Source: an uncultured Prevotella sp. (lineage in GTDB: Bacteria > Bacteroidota > Bacteroidia > Bacteroidales > Bacteroidaceae). From it: a DNA stretch of 27,497 nt. Positions 6,672 to 14,977 of this stretch are shown piece after piece; position 1 is the first letter of the stretch; the number at the start of each line of letters is the position of its first letter. Below the pieces are notes generated by a model. That model worked only from the letters and a program-made list of their open reading frames with translations. It did no database searches and had not been told where the DNA came from. A program made the position numbers and the translations under genes. The stretch spans positions 1-27,497 of the forward strand of contig USSF01000029.1 in the NCBI GenBank assembly GCA_900557405.1. The letters run 5' to 3'.

Positions 6672-8576
6672 ATGAAAAAAATAATTATAATGTCTGCAAT
6701 CGGCTTGGCTACCTTCGCAGGGCTTACAAGTTGTTCCGATTTCCTTGATTCGGACAACAAGAGCCAGATTACGCCGGATAAGCAATTCGCAGACAAGAAC
6801 GGATGGAATCAGCTTCTCAATGATGCTTATTATTCAATGAGAGCTATGTATACTGAGCCGCAGATATTCTGTACGGGAACCGACATGTATACCACTTCAC
6901 AGGGTAATGCCCCATCACTATTGCAGACATACGGCTTCACCTCAGAAGACAAGAGTGTGCTGGCTCTTTACAAGAACACCTATGCCACTATCAATGCCGC
7001 AAATTGCGTGTTGAAGTATTCAACGGATGCCGCAATAAACGACGAGGCACGCTTCGTGAGGGATTATTGCTATTATATCCTCACCCAGCAGTTCGGGGCA
7101 GTTCCCTATATCACAACTTATATAGAAACTGCATCCACCAATTATCCGAGAACCGATTTGGCAACAATCTATACAAGTGTCATTGAGGACCTGAATGAAG
7201 TGATAAACAACGGAAACCTGCCAGCCGTAGGCAAGGCGGAAGAAGGTAGAGGCCACGCAAGCATCATCGCTGCCAAGGCTTTGCTTTCAAAGGTCTATCT
7301 TGCTGCCGGATGGGATTTGCAGACCACTCTGACAGACGCTGCAGCAGGAACGTATGCATACGGAGATTCGAAGTCATATTTCGAGCTTGCAGCAAAGACT
7401 GCAGCAGAGGTTGCTGATGCGACTCCGCTGACAATGACATTCGCCTCAAAGTGGGATTATGATGTGAATGAAGCCGGGAACAATCCGGAGACCTTGTTCG
7501 CAATCCAGTATGACAAGGCTTCTTCTTCAAACCAGAATGACGGCGGCCACTCACAGCAGCATTACTTCGGTGGTTACATGGGAGCAAACACTGACGGTGT
7601 GAAGGCTTTGAAGAATGACCTCTGTCCTACAGAGCGTGTATATTACGCTTATGACAAGGGTGATGACCGTTATGAAGGCACTTTCATGACGACCATCTAT
7701 AACTACGACGGCAATGCGGAGAATTGGAGCAACAAGGGATATTGGGCTGTGTACAATGCTGATGCCAAGACATTGGCTGCACTTCCGATAGCATGGAAAT
7801 TCTTCCCTTGGTACGCCCAGGATTCTGAGATTGATGCATATTGCACAGCAAATGCGGCAAAATTCGTAACAACCGGCTATAAGCTTGGAACAAAAATATT
7901 CAGAGTTGCCGATCAGGTTGTGTCGAGAACTTATGCCAAGAATGGAACTCTTGACGCTTCGGCCTCTGCAAGCAACACAATGTCATTCGCTGCTGCAATC
8001 GGCAAAATCGGTTATCTGCCACCTGTCAAGAAATTTGACGACAAAACCACAACAAGTGGCGTGAAGCAGTCTGGCGGTGATTACCGTGATGTGGTAGTGC
8101 TGAATGCAAGTGAAATCTATCTTGTTGCCGCTGAAGCATATCTTATGGCTGGCGACAAGACAAATTCCCTGAAATACTTGAATGCTGTACGTTCTCGTTC
8201 TCATGCAAGTGTGTTGACTTCATTCAATGACTATCAGCGTTATGACTGGGGATTGAACGATGTAGGCGGATATGTGAAATTCGGACAGAAAGACAGTAAT
8301 GATATGACAATCACCGAACTTGATGTCATCCTTGACGAGCGTATGCGTGAGACGGTAGGTGAGTATTATCGCTGGATTGATCTGCGCCGCACAAAGCAGT
8401 TGGTGCGTTATAACCTTGCTTATAACAGTCTTGCTTTGGCGAATATGACTGGTCCGGACGGACAGATTAAGTGGTTGCGTCCGATTCCTGAAAATGAGAT
8501 TCAGATTAATAATGGTATTACTGTTGCAGACCAGAATCCAGGATACAAAAGCAATACCTCAGAAGAAAGTAAATAA
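6672..8576 (+). CDS. SusD/RagB-family nutrient-binding surface lipoprotein
   Basis: This 634-residue protein is the lipoprotein partner of the SusC transporter; SusD proteins cap the barrel and bind the ligand on the cell surface. The signal peptide ends in a lipobox GLTSC with the lipidated Cys at residue 21, followed by SDFLDSD, the typical SusD start. The C-terminal part contains family hallmarks such as ASEIYLVAAEAYLMAGD, LNAVRSR, LDERMRETVGEYYRWIDLRR and WLRPIPENEI. It is somewhat longer than the usual 500-600 residues. The ATG at 6672 is preferred over upstream codons, which lie inside susC. Its stop overlaps the next start by one base, so the genes are probably co-translated. The ligand cannot be deduced because no degradative enzymes are nearby. 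Confidence 0.95.
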   Translation: MKKIIIMSAIGLATFAGLTSCSDFLDSDNKSQITPDKQFADKNGWNQLLNDAYYSMRAMYTEPQIFCTGTDMYTTSQGNAPSLLQTYGFTSEDKSVLALYKNTYATINAANCVLKYSTDAAINDEARFVRDYCYYILTQQFGAVPYITTYIETASTNYPRTDLATIYTSVIEDLNEVINNGNLPAVGKAEEGRGHASIIAAKALLSKVYLAAGWDLQTTLTDAAAGTYAYGDSKSYFELAAKTAAEVADATPLTMTFASKWDYDVNEAGNNPETLFAIQYDKASSSNQNDGGHSQQHYFGGYMGANTDGVKALKNDLCPTERVYYAYDKGDDRYEGTFMTTIYNYDGNAENWSNKGYWAVYNADAKTLAALPIAWKFFPWYAQDSEIDAYCTANAAKFVTTGYKLGTKIFRVADQVVSRTYAKNGTLDASASASNTMSFAAAIGKIGYLPPVKKFDDKTTTSGVKQSGGDYRDVVVLNASEIYLVAAEAYLMAGDKTNSLKYLNAVRSRSHASVLTSFNDYQRYDWGLNDVGGYVKFGQKDSNDMTITELDVILDERMRETVGEYYRWIDLRRTKQLVRYNLAYNSLALANMTGPDGQIKWLRPIPENEIQINNGITVADQNPGYKSNTSEESK

Positions 8577-9064
8577 TGAAATTAAATTATAGTCTTATGA
8601 AATTTAAGAATATTCTTTATATGCTTGCTCTCATCATTCTGCCGATGACATTCGTTGCATGTAGCGATGATGATGAAGAGAACACTCACACTGATGCTTC
8701 GGCTTTGGTAAGTGGCACATTCACTGGTTCCATTTATGACTCCAGCGATAACGAGAAAGCTTCTGACGTGACTGTCACAATTAATAAGTTTGATGCAGAA
8801 AACGTTCAGGCAAGCAAGATTGTTATCACTTCTACTTCATTGAATATGAACCTCGATGCAAATTATAATGTTGCTAAGGCTGGTACCGACAGATATGTAT
8901 TCATGAGTGGAGGCGGAAGTCTTAAAAACAGATATTGTGGTGGAGAATTGGTAGGTGATGATTTGACTTTCTATGTCACTTTGAACTCAAAATACCAATA
9001 CAACTTCAATGTAGCAGCAAAGAATAAGTTCACTATCAAGTGTAAAAAAGTTGCTGCAAAGTAA
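8576..9064 (+). CDS. small surface-type lipoprotein of the SusC/D operon
   Basis: This 162-residue protein has a signal peptide with lipobox TFVAC (Cys29 from this start), followed directly by SDDDEE, an acidic stretch like the Bacteroidota lipoprotein export signal that sends lipoproteins to the cell surface. The mature part of about 130 residues is Thr/Ser/Asn-rich and looks all-beta, with alternating hydrophobic strands such as VTVTINKF and FTIKCKKV. I do not recognise a family. By position, third in a SusC/D operon, it may play a SusE/F-like accessory binding role, but it is much smaller than those. The first ATG overlaps the SusD stop as TAATG; a second ATG at 8597 would give a more standard 21-residue signal peptide. 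Confidence 0.75.
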   Translation: MKLNYSLMKFKNILYMLALIILPMTFVACSDDDEENTHTDASALVSGTFTGSIYDSSDNEKASDVTVTINKFDAENVQASKIVITSTSLNMNLDANYNVAKAGTDRYVFMSGGGSLKNRYCGGELVGDDLTFYVTLNSKYQYNFNVAAKNKFTIKCKKVAAK

Positions 9065-9080
9065 TTAATAAAATCAATTT

Positions 9081-9107
9081 CCGCCATCATCATTGTGGTG
9101 GTGGCGG
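9081..9107 (+). terminator. hairpin between the small lipoprotein and secreted-protein genes
   Basis: A 12-bp stem (CCGCCATCATCA with TGGTGGTGGCGG, two G-U pairs) has a 3-base loop. The sequence after it is A-rich, not a U-run, so it is a poor intrinsic terminator. Protection of the upstream mRNA from 3' decay, or partial attenuation between the two genes, are the alternatives. Confidence 0.5.
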
Positions 9108-9153
9108 ATAAAAACAAATAATTAAAAACAATAATTTTAAAATTAAAACAATT

Positions 9154-9933
9154 ATGAAAAAGAGTTTACTTTTCGTTGCTGCTATGTTTGCAGCTGTTTG
9201 TGCTAATGCACAGGGTACATGGAATGCTGTAGCTGCTGATGCAGCTGCTGATGCTGTTGTTGCTACAGGTGGTCAGAAGACACAGGTTGCTACAGAAATT
9301 CAGAACGCAACAGTTTATCTTTGTGGCGCATCTGATTGGTCAGTGAAAAAGGCAGGAGCAGATGCTTCTACTTTTACATCTCAGGGCAAGACTTTCTCAG
9401 ATGCTTATATTCAGGGAGCAACTAACGGTTCTGATAATTCATTGCTCTATAAGGGAGCAGATGAGTCTTCTCACATAGAGTTCACTCCAGCTGTAGCCGG
9501 TAAGGTTTATGTAGCTGCCAAGTATGGTAAGAGCAAGAAGATTTGGGCAGCAAAAGTTGCTAACTCTATAGTCGAGGCTGAGGAACTGGATATGGCAGAC
9601 ATGACTCCTTATGCTACAAACGTATGGGGACAGTACATCACTGCAGACGGTGGTTTGGACGCTGTGCAGACTATACCAAACGATGGCGCTGACGTTTATG
9701 CAGCTCTTGCTTACGACGTTGAGCCAGGTAACACATACTTCTTCTGGGTGTCAGGTTCTAAGATCATGCTTTGCGGTCTTGCTTTTGATGTAACTGGTGA
9801 GACTGGCATCAACGACGCAGTTGCTGCAAAGGCTGACGTTAACGCTCCTGTATACAACCTCGCTGGTCAGCGCGTAAACGCTAACTTCAAGGGTATCGCT
9901 ATCCAGAACGGTAAGAAATTCATCGCAAAGTAA
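9154..9933 (+). CDS. Ala-rich secreted protein of unknown function
   Basis: This 259-residue protein has a clear signal peptide (about residues 1-19, ending ANA before Gln). The mature N-terminus is strikingly Ala-rich (VAADAAADAVVA), followed by a probable beta-sandwich with segments such as HIEFTPAVAGKVYVAAKYG. The last 45 residues, with VYNLAGQRV and NGKKFIAK, resemble the short C-terminal segment found on many exported Prevotella proteins and somewhat resemble a type IX secretion sorting domain; which of these it is cannot be settled here. No catalytic motif is recognised. The codons favour GCT/GCA for Ala and look different from alaS, which suggests high expression. It lies 89 bp after the small lipoprotein, behind a hairpin, and ahead of a strong terminator. 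Confidence 0.75.
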   Translation: MKKSLLFVAAMFAAVCANAQGTWNAVAADAAADAVVATGGQKTQVATEIQNATVYLCGASDWSVKKAGADASTFTSQGKTFSDAYIQGATNGSDNSLLYKGADESSHIEFTPAVAGKVYVAAKYGKSKKIWAAKVANSIVEAEELDMADMTPYATNVWGQYITADGGLDAVQTIPNDGADVYAALAYDVEPGNTYFFWVSGSKIMLCGLAFDVTGETGINDAVAAKADVNAPVYNLAGQRVNANFKGIAIQNGKKFIAK

Positions 9934-9957
9934 TCAGCGTGTAAAAACTTGAAATAT

Positions 9958-9977
9958 ATCTGCCTTTACCGGCAGAT
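9958..9977 (+). other. small hairpin downstream of the secreted-protein gene
   Basis: A perfect 7-bp stem ATCTGCC / GGCAGAT has a 6-base loop. It lacks a U-run and lies just before the stronger terminator hairpin. Confidence 0.55.
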
Positions 9978-9985
9978 TGAAAAGT

Positions 9986-10023
9986 AAGGCAAGTATCTCT
10001 TCATACAGAGGCTTGCCTTTTTT
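9986..10023 (+). terminator. terminator of the SusC/D locus
   Basis: AAGGCAAG (9986-9993) pairs with CTTGCCTT (10012-10019), an inner CTCT/AGAG extends the stem, and six T follow (10018-10023). Confidence 0.85.
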
Positions 10024-10035
10024 CTGGTCTTTTTC

Positions 10036-10066
10036 TTTGAACATATCTTTTTTCTTTGTAATTTTG
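10036..10066 (+). promoter_or_regulatory. promoter of the MNT-HEPN pair
   Basis: TTTG at 10036-10039 and TAATTTTG at 10059-10066 are 19 bp apart. The predicted start near 10073 rules out the GTG at 10066 as start codon, and makes the ATG at 10075 nearly leaderless. Confidence 0.75.
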
Positions 10067-10086
10067 TGCATAAAATGAAAGGAAAT

Positions 10087-10422
10087 ATGGATAAGAGAAT
10101 AAGAGACAATGTGATTATTGAAGATATTCGGCAGAGTCTGGAGCAGACTATGCCCAGAGGAAGTGGAAGGGTGATTCTGTTTGGCTCTCAGGCTCGAGGT
10201 ACGGCAAAAGAAAAGAGTGACTGGGATATCCTTGTAATCTTGAACAAAGATGTATTGGAACCTTCTGACTATGATCGTATAACTTTCCCTCTTACTGCTT
10301 TAGGCTGGGATTTAGGAGAAAATATTTCTCCTGTAATGTATACAGAAAAGGAATGGGAATTTAATAAGATGACCCCTTTCTATAAAAATGTTCAGCGAGA
10401 CGGAATAGTATTATGGGATTGA
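10087..10422 (+). CDS. MNT-type nucleotidyltransferase (antitoxin-like)
   Basis: This 111-residue protein is a minimal nucleotidyltransferase. The motif GSX10DXD is complete: Gly33-Ser34 in FGSQARG, then Asp45-Trp-Asp47 in SDWDI. In characterised MNT-HEPN pairs (type VII toxin-antitoxin, MntA-HepT) the enzyme neutralises the HEPN RNase by adding nucleotides to it; that role is inferred here from gene order. The ATG at 10087 is chosen because the promoter's -7 box ends at 10066 and a leader of about 14 nt remains; the ATG at 10075 is the alternative. The 3' end overlaps the HEPN gene by 10 bp in another frame, so the two are translated together. Confidence 0.88.
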   Translation: MDKRIRDNVIIEDIRQSLEQTMPRGSGRVILFGSQARGTAKEKSDWDILVILNKDVLEPSDYDRITFPLTALGWDLGENISPVMYTEKEWEFNKMTPFYKNVQRDGIVLWD

Positions 10423-10817
10423 CAGATAGTGAACGCTCCTATATGGTGCAACTAAGAATGGAAAAAGCTTTTCGCTTTCTTGATGAGGCAAAGAAGATGG
10501 TGGATATGCAGCTATGGGATTTAGCGGCAAATAGATTTTATTATTCTTGTTTTCACGCAGCTCAAGGTCTATTGTTGCAAAATGGCTTTTCCGCTCATAC
10601 ACATGAAGGGACTATGGCTTTGTTTGGATTGCATTTCGTTAAGACTCACAAAGTGGATGTTTCTTTAGGCAGCTTCTTTTCGCGAATGGAACAATTGAGA
10701 AAAAAAGCAGATTACAATTGTAATTATGATGTTTCGGAGTATGAAGTTATGACTATGATCCAACCCGCACAAACATTTGTTGATACAATATCAAAACTTG
10801 TTGAGGTAGGCGGATAA
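10413..10817 (+). CDS. HEPN-domain protein (toxin-like partner of MNT)
   Basis: This 134-residue, mostly helical protein carries the HEPN core RFYYSCFHAAQG (Arg41 to His48, an Rx6H arrangement), typical of the PF05168-type HEPN family, and not the RX4HXY motif of the well-studied HepT toxins. HEPN domains are commonly metal-independent RNases. The pairing with the upstream MNT gene suggests a toxin-antitoxin or defence-related module. The start overlaps the MNT stop; an alternative ATG lies at 10443. The gene converges on the MerR-type gene, whose stop is only 28 bp away, and no terminator is visible between them. Confidence 0.85.
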   Translation: MGLTDSERSYMVQLRMEKAFRFLDEAKKMVDMQLWDLAANRFYYSCFHAAQGLLLQNGFSAHTHEGTMALFGLHFVKTHKVDVSLGSFFSRMEQLRKKADYNCNYDVSEYEVMTMIQPAQTFVDTISKLVEVGG

Positions 10818-10845
10818 TAACTTCAGACTCACCATTGTCTGCCCT

Positions 10846-11193
10846 CTACGTGAGATAGTCGAACTGCTTCTTCATCTGCTGCAGTTCATCGCGCAGATTG
10901 ATTAGCATCTCCATCACCTTGGCGTTGCTGTCCACGGAATTCTTGTTCTCCTTCAGCATCTTGCGGGCGGCGGCAAGCTTGAAGCCGCGCACCTTCACGA
11001 GGTTGTATACCACACGGATCTCCTCTATGTTCTCCTCGGTATACTGGCGCACGTTGTTGCCCGTGGTCTTGGGCTTGATGGAGGGAATCTCCTTCTCCCA
11101 GAAGCGCAGCATGCTCTCGGTGACGCCGAGCATCTGGGCCACCTCCTTGATGGAGTAATATAGTTTCAGTTTCTTGTCTGTATTCAATACCAT
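10846..11193 (-). CDS. MerR-type HTH transcriptional regulator
   Basis: This 115-residue protein has an N-terminal winged-helix MerR domain (about residues 10-78): YYSIKEVAQMLGVTESMLRFWEKE is the HTH, and RQYTEENIEEIRVVYNLV the wing with following helix. A short C-terminal coiled coil (about 90-113) should mediate dimerisation. It lacks the cysteines of metal-sensing MerR proteins and any ligand-binding domain, so it is a small MerR-like DNA-binding protein of unknown target. The ATG at 11193 is chosen over 11217 because the -7 box at 11220-11227 would place the transcription start at about 11214. It is divergent from alaS. Confidence 0.85.
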   Translation of the reverse strand: MVLNTDKKLKLYYSIKEVAQMLGVTESMLRFWEKEIPSIKPKTTGNNVRQYTEENIEEIRVVYNLVKVRGFKLAAARKMLKENKNSVDSNAKVMEMLINLRDELQQMKKQFDYLT

Positions 11194-11219
11194 AACCGTA
11201 TCATTGTTTATAATCACCG

Positions 11220-11251
11220 CAAAGATACGCTTTTTATTTCATTTTATCAAC
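11220..11251 (-). promoter_or_regulatory. promoter of the MerR-type gene
   Basis: On the minus strand a TATCTTTG -7 box (11220-11227) sits 20 bp from a near-consensus GTTG (11248-11251). Confidence 0.6.
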
Positions 11252-11296
11252 ATATCGGGCTTATAACACCTTAAAAAACACAACGATAACAAATTA

Positions 11297-11328
11297 TTTG
11301 GCTGTTTATCATATTTTTTTTAATTTTG
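11297..11328 (+). promoter_or_regulatory. promoter of alaS
   Basis: TTTG at 11297-11300 and TAATTTTG at 11321-11328 are 20 bp apart. The predicted start near 11335 leaves about 135 nt before the alaS ATG. Confidence 0.75.
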
Positions 11329-11334
11329 CTCCCT

Positions 11335-11470
11335 AATATGCCGACGTGTGTATGCCATACGCTCAATAATGCGGCGGGATGCCGCTGCCTACGGGGCTTT
11401 TGTCGTATGTGCAGCAGCGCATAGGTATAGTAGTATTAGGATAATAACGAAAACAAAATATACAGAGACA
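11335..11470 (+). promoter_or_regulatory. leader region of alaS with pairing potential
   Basis: CATACG (11356-11361) can pair with CGTATG (11404-11409), enclosing a GCGGC/GCCGC hairpin (11371-11385). A further possible hairpin (ATGTGC with GCGCAT, loop AGCA, 11407-11422) competes with the outer pairing. The arrangement could be regulatory, but no T-box or other named element is recognised. Confidence 0.35.
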
Positions 11471-14092
11471 ATGATGACAGCAAATGAAATCCGCGACTCG
11501 TTCAAGAAGTTCTTCGAGTCGAAAGGACACGCTATTGTGCCGTCAGCACCGATGGTCATAAAGGATGACCCGACGCTGATGTTCACAAATGCAGGTATGA
11601 ACCAGTGGAAAGACATTATCCTCGGCACACGCGAGCCGGAGCCACGTCGCCGCGCCGATACGCAGAAGTGTCTGCGTGTGAGCGGAAAGCACAACGACCT
11701 GGAGGAGGTAGGCCACGACACATACCACCACACTATGTTTGAGATGCTCGGCAACTGGAGCTTCGGCGACTACTTCAAGGAGGGAGCCATCGACTACGCA
11801 TGGGAGTATCTTGTGGACGTATTGAAGATCAATCCGGACGACCTCTACGTCACGGTGTTCGAGGGTTCGAAGGAGGAAGGTCTCGAGCGCGACAACGAGG
11901 CAGCAGGGTTCTGGCTCAAGCATGTGCCGGCAGACCATATCATCAACGGAAACAAGCATGACAATTTCTGGGAAATGGGCGACACGGGTCCTTGCGGCCC
12001 TTGTTCGGAAATCCATATCGACTCCCGTACGGAGGAGGAGAAGGCAAAGGTGCCGGGACGTGAGTTCGTGAACAAGGACGACCCACAGGTTATCGAAATC
12101 TGGAACATCGTGTTCATGCAGTTCAACCGCAAGGTCGACGGCAGCCTCGAACCGCTGCCGATGCACGTAATCGATACGGGTATGGGCTTTGAGCGCCTCG
12201 TGCGCACACTGCAGGGCAAGCACTCCAACTACGACACCGACATCTTCCAGCCTATCATCAAGGAGATATGCAATCTCTCCGGTCTGAAGTATGGCGAGAA
12301 GGAAGAGGTTGACGTGGCAATGCGCGTCATCGCCGACCACCTGCGCGCCGTTGCGTTCTCAATCGCCGACGGACAGCTGCCGAGCAATGCCAAGGCAGGC
12401 TACGTGATAAGGAGAATCCTGCGCCGTGCCGTGCGCTATGCATACACGTTCCTGGGCCAGAAGGAGTCGTTCATGTATAAGCTCGTGCCGGTATTGGTAA
12501 GCGAGATGGGAGGTGCATTCCCGGAACTTCCTGCCCAGCGCGAACTCATCACCAAGGTAATCAAGGAAGAGGAGGAGTCCTTCCTCCGCACCCTGTCAAA
12601 CGGTATCAATATGCTCAGCAACGCCATCGACGCCGTGAAGGCTGAAGGCAAGACTGTACTCGACGGAACGCAGGCTTTCCGCCTCTTCGACACCTACGGA
12701 TTCCCTCTCGACCTGACGGAGCTTATCTGTCGTGAGAGCGGCATCGAGGTTGACGAGAAGCAGTTTGAGGCCGAGATGCAAAAGCAGAAGGAGCGTGCGC
12801 GCAACGCCGCCGCCGTGGAGAACGGCGACTGGATGGAGGTGCGTCCGGGCGAACAGCAGTTCGTGGGCTACGACTATACCGAATACGAATGTCATATCCT
12901 GCGCTACCGCAAGGTGACGCAGAAGAAGAACTCATACTATGAGCTTGTGCTCGACTTCACTCCGTTCTATGGCGAGATGGGAGGACAGGTGGGCGACACC
13001 GGAGTGCTCGTAAACGGTGACGAGACAATCAACATCACCGACACGAAGCGCGAGAACAACCAGTCTGTGCATATCGTGAAGGAACTGCCGAAGAACATCG
13101 AGGCCGACTTCATGGCGTGTGTGGATACCGACAAGCGTGAGGCAAGCGCCGCCAACCATACTGCCACCCACCTTCTCGACTACGCCTTGAAGCAGGTGCT
13201 GGGCGACCACGTGGAGCAGAAGGGATCGTTCGTTTCCCCTGACACGTTGCGCTTCGACTTCGCACATTTCCAGAAGGTCACCGATGAGGAAATCCGCAGC
13301 GTGGAGCGCCTTGTCAACGATATGATCCGTCAGGACATTCCGCTTCAGGACCACCGTGACGTGCCTATCGAGGAGGCAAAGAAGCTCGGCGCCATCGCCC
13401 TCTTCGGCGAGAAGTACGGCGACAGGGTGCGCGTGGTGCAGTTCGGTCCGAGCGTGGAGTTCTGTGGCGGTATCCATGCCAAGAGCACCGGCCGCATCGG
13501 AATGTTGAAGATTATCTCGGAGAGCAGCGTCGCTGCCGGCATCCGTCGTATCGAGGCCAAGACTGGCGCCCAGTGCGAGCAGATGATGTATGATCTGGAG
13601 GACAGCATGAAGGCCATTAAGGCGCTCTTCCATAACGCCAAGGACCTGCAGACCGTTATCGGCAAGTATATCGAGGAGCATGATGCCATGAAGAAGGACA
13701 TCGAGAGATTCCAGGCAGAAGCCGTGGAGCGCGCCAAGAACCGTTTGATGGAGCAGGCCCGCGAGGTGAACGGCGTGAAGGTGGTAACCACCGTATTGCC
13801 TATGACTCCGGATGCTGCCAAGGACCTGGCGTTCAAGCTGCGTGCCGCACAGCCGGAGAACATGCTCTGCGTAATCGGCAGCCGTCATGAAGACAAGCCG
13901 CTGCTGACGGTGATGGCCACCGACGACCTCGTTAAGGACCACGGCTTCAATGCCGGAAAGGTAATCCGCGAGGCTGCCAAACTGATCCAGGGTGGCGGTG
14001 GCGGTCAGCCACACTTCGCCACTGCCGGCGGAAAGAATGTGGACGGACTTTCTGCTGCTGTGGATAAGGTTGTGGAACTGGCCGGACTATAG
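11471..14092 (+). CDS. alaS: alanyl-tRNA synthetase
   Basis: This 873-residue enzyme charges tRNA-Ala with alanine in the cytoplasm. The N-terminal class II core begins [18 protein letters not shown] and contains [11 protein letters not shown], the [22 protein letters not shown] stretch and the [11 protein letters not shown] segment. The editing domain, which removes mischarged Ser and Gly, has its zinc/active-site motifs intact: HTATH (His563 and His567) and CGGIH (Cys665, His669). The C-terminal DHHA1 (C-Ala) domain ends with the Gly-rich [14 protein letters not shown]. The length is usual for the family. The ATG at 11471 (or 11474) is chosen because upstream codons run into the leader and promoter. 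It is a single-gene unit ending in a strong terminator. Confidence 0.98.
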   Translation: MMTANEIRDSFKKFFESKGHAIVPSAPMVIKDDPTLMFTNAGMNQWKDIILGTREPEPRRRADTQKCLRVSGKHNDLEEVGHDTYHHTMFEMLGNWSFGDYFKEGAIDYAWEYLVDVLKINPDDLYVTVFEGSKEEGLERDNEAAGFWLKHVPADHIINGNKHDNFWEMGDTGPCGPCSEIHIDSRTEEEKAKVPGREFVNKDDPQVIEIWNIVFMQFNRKVDGSLEPLPMHVIDTGMGFERLVRTLQGKHSNYDTDIFQPIIKEICNLSGLKYGEKEEVDVAMRVIADHLRAVAFSIADGQLPSNAKAGYVIRRILRRAVRYAYTFLGQKESFMYKLVPVLVSEMGGAFPELPAQRELITKVIKEEEESFLRTLSNGINMLSNAIDAVKAEGKTVLDGTQAFRLFDTYGFPLDLTELICRESGIEVDEKQFEAEMQKQKERARNAAAVENGDWMEVRPGEQQFVGYDYTEYECHILRYRKVTQKKNSYYELVLDFTPFYGEMGGQVGDTGVLVNGDETINITDTKRENNQSVHIVKELPKNIEADFMACVDTDKREASAANHTATHLLDYALKQVLGDHVEQKGSFVSPDTLRFDFAHFQKVTDEEIRSVERLVNDMIRQDIPLQDHRDVPIEEAKKLGAIALFGEKYGDRVRVVQFGPSVEFCGGIHAKSTGRIGMLKIISESSVAAGIRRIEAKTGAQCEQMMYDLEDSMKAIKALFHNAKDLQTVIGKYIEEHDAMKKDIERFQAEAVERAKNRLMEQAREVNGVKVVTTVLPMTPDAAKDLAFKLRAAQPENMLCVIGSRHEDKPLLTVMATDDLVKDHGFNAGKVIREAAKLIQGGGGGQPHFATAGGKNVDGLSAAVDKVVELAGL

Positions 14093-14121
14093 GATTCCAA
14101 TCCATCCGACCGGATAAAATA

Positions 14122-14156
14122 AAATCGGCGCGATGCAGTGAGCATCGCGCCGATTT
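14122..14156. terminator. bidirectional terminator between alaS and the frameshifted lipoprotein gene
   Basis: A perfect 15-bp stem (AAATCGGCGCGATGC with GCATCGCGCCGATTT) has a 5-base loop. An A-run lies to the left and T's within the right arm, so it can serve both converging genes. A small ATCCG/CGGAT hairpin lies at about 14104. Confidence 0.88.
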
Positions 14157-14164
14157 CATTAATG

Positions 14165-14930
14165 TCATTTCCTGTAATAAGCCTTTATCCCATCCTTGAA
14201 TTTCAGCTGCAGACTGTCTTTCATCATCATCACAATCTCCACGGTGTCCCTTACGGGGCGCGCCTTCTTGCGCTTGCGGTTGCCAATCTCTATGGTGCCC
14301 TCGGTGAATACGAGCTTGCCGTTGAGGATGTTCCATTCCTTGTAGAATTTCACCTGTGGGTATTCCAGCGGACTGTCGCCGTTGAGGTCCGTCTGCTTGA
14401 ACCGCAGTCCCACGGGGTCCATCAGATAGTTCTTCTTGATTTTGAACCCCTGCTCTATAGGCACCATCATGGCCTTCATCATGGAGTCGCGCTCAGGGTC
14501 GGGCTTGGGCATCGCCGTAGGTTTTGCCGCCCATGGGTGCGTGCTTGCGCATCTTGGGCATCGACAGGTAGACCCACGTGCCTTTCAGCTCCTCGACGTC
14601 AATCACCATGTCAGCCTTGCGCCTGTCGCTCTTGTTCACCACCACGGCCATCATGTCGCCGATTTTCGGTCTGCCGAACACCTTGCGGTCGCGCATCGCC
14701 CCGATGATGTTGAAGGAGACAGGGTCGCTGTCGTCAGCCGGCAGCACCACGAGCACGGAGTCCGTGCATCCGTCGCATGCCAGTCCGTAGAATGTGGAGT
14801 CGCCGGGCAGCCTTACGTCGTTCACCACCTTCACCTTGTCAATATCCTTACCGTTCTTGCCTCCTCCGCATCCGGCGAAAGCCATTGTCAGGGCAACAAG
14901 GGCGAGAGGCAACATTCTCCTTATTTTCAT
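14165..14930 (-). pseudogene. lipoprotein gene split by a one-base frameshift
   Basis: Two overlapping minus-strand frames (14493-14930, 145 residues; 14165-14512, 115 residues) look like halves of one protein. The first has a lipoprotein signal peptide (lipobox FAGC, Cys21) and beta-rich sequence ending KGTWVYLSM; the second continues with similar beta-rich sequence including NGKLVFTEGTIEIG. At 14522-14525 the coding strand has AAAA; removing one A joins the frames as GGKPTAMPKPDPERD and gives a 254-residue protein. The repeated GTW/NGKLVF pattern suggests a lipocalin-like fold, which is an inference. It may be a true pseudogene, a phase-variable gene or a sequencing error. Alternatively these are two real overlapping genes, but the second lacks a signal peptide. 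Confidence 0.7.
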
Positions 14931-14951
14931 GTCTTTATTTTATTATTGATA

Positions 14952-14977
14952 TGCAAAGATAATGCAAATCGAATGCA
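14952..14977 (-). promoter_or_regulatory. promoter block of the split lipoprotein gene, shared with araC
   Basis: On the minus strand the -7 box TATCTTTG lies at 14954-14961. A good -33 TTTG is not present at the right distance. The surrounding 26 bases match 18813-18838, upstream of the AraC gene, at 24 positions. Confidence 0.55.

Noticed and set aside
10066..10086. GTG start for the MNT gene at 10066
   Set aside because: The codon is part of the -7 box and lies upstream of the predicted transcription start.
11335..11470. T-box leader for alaS
   Set aside because: No conserved T-box sequence or terminator/antiterminator pair is seen, and T-boxes are not expected in Bacteroidota.
12932..14014. 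360-codon open frame antisense to alaS
   Set aside because: It mirrors the codon pattern of alaS, whose motifs are unmistakable, and has no recognisable domain or promoter.
14493..14525. Programmed -1 ribosomal frameshift in the lipoprotein gene
   Set aside because: Joining the frames needs a +1 shift and the site lacks a classical slippery heptamer.
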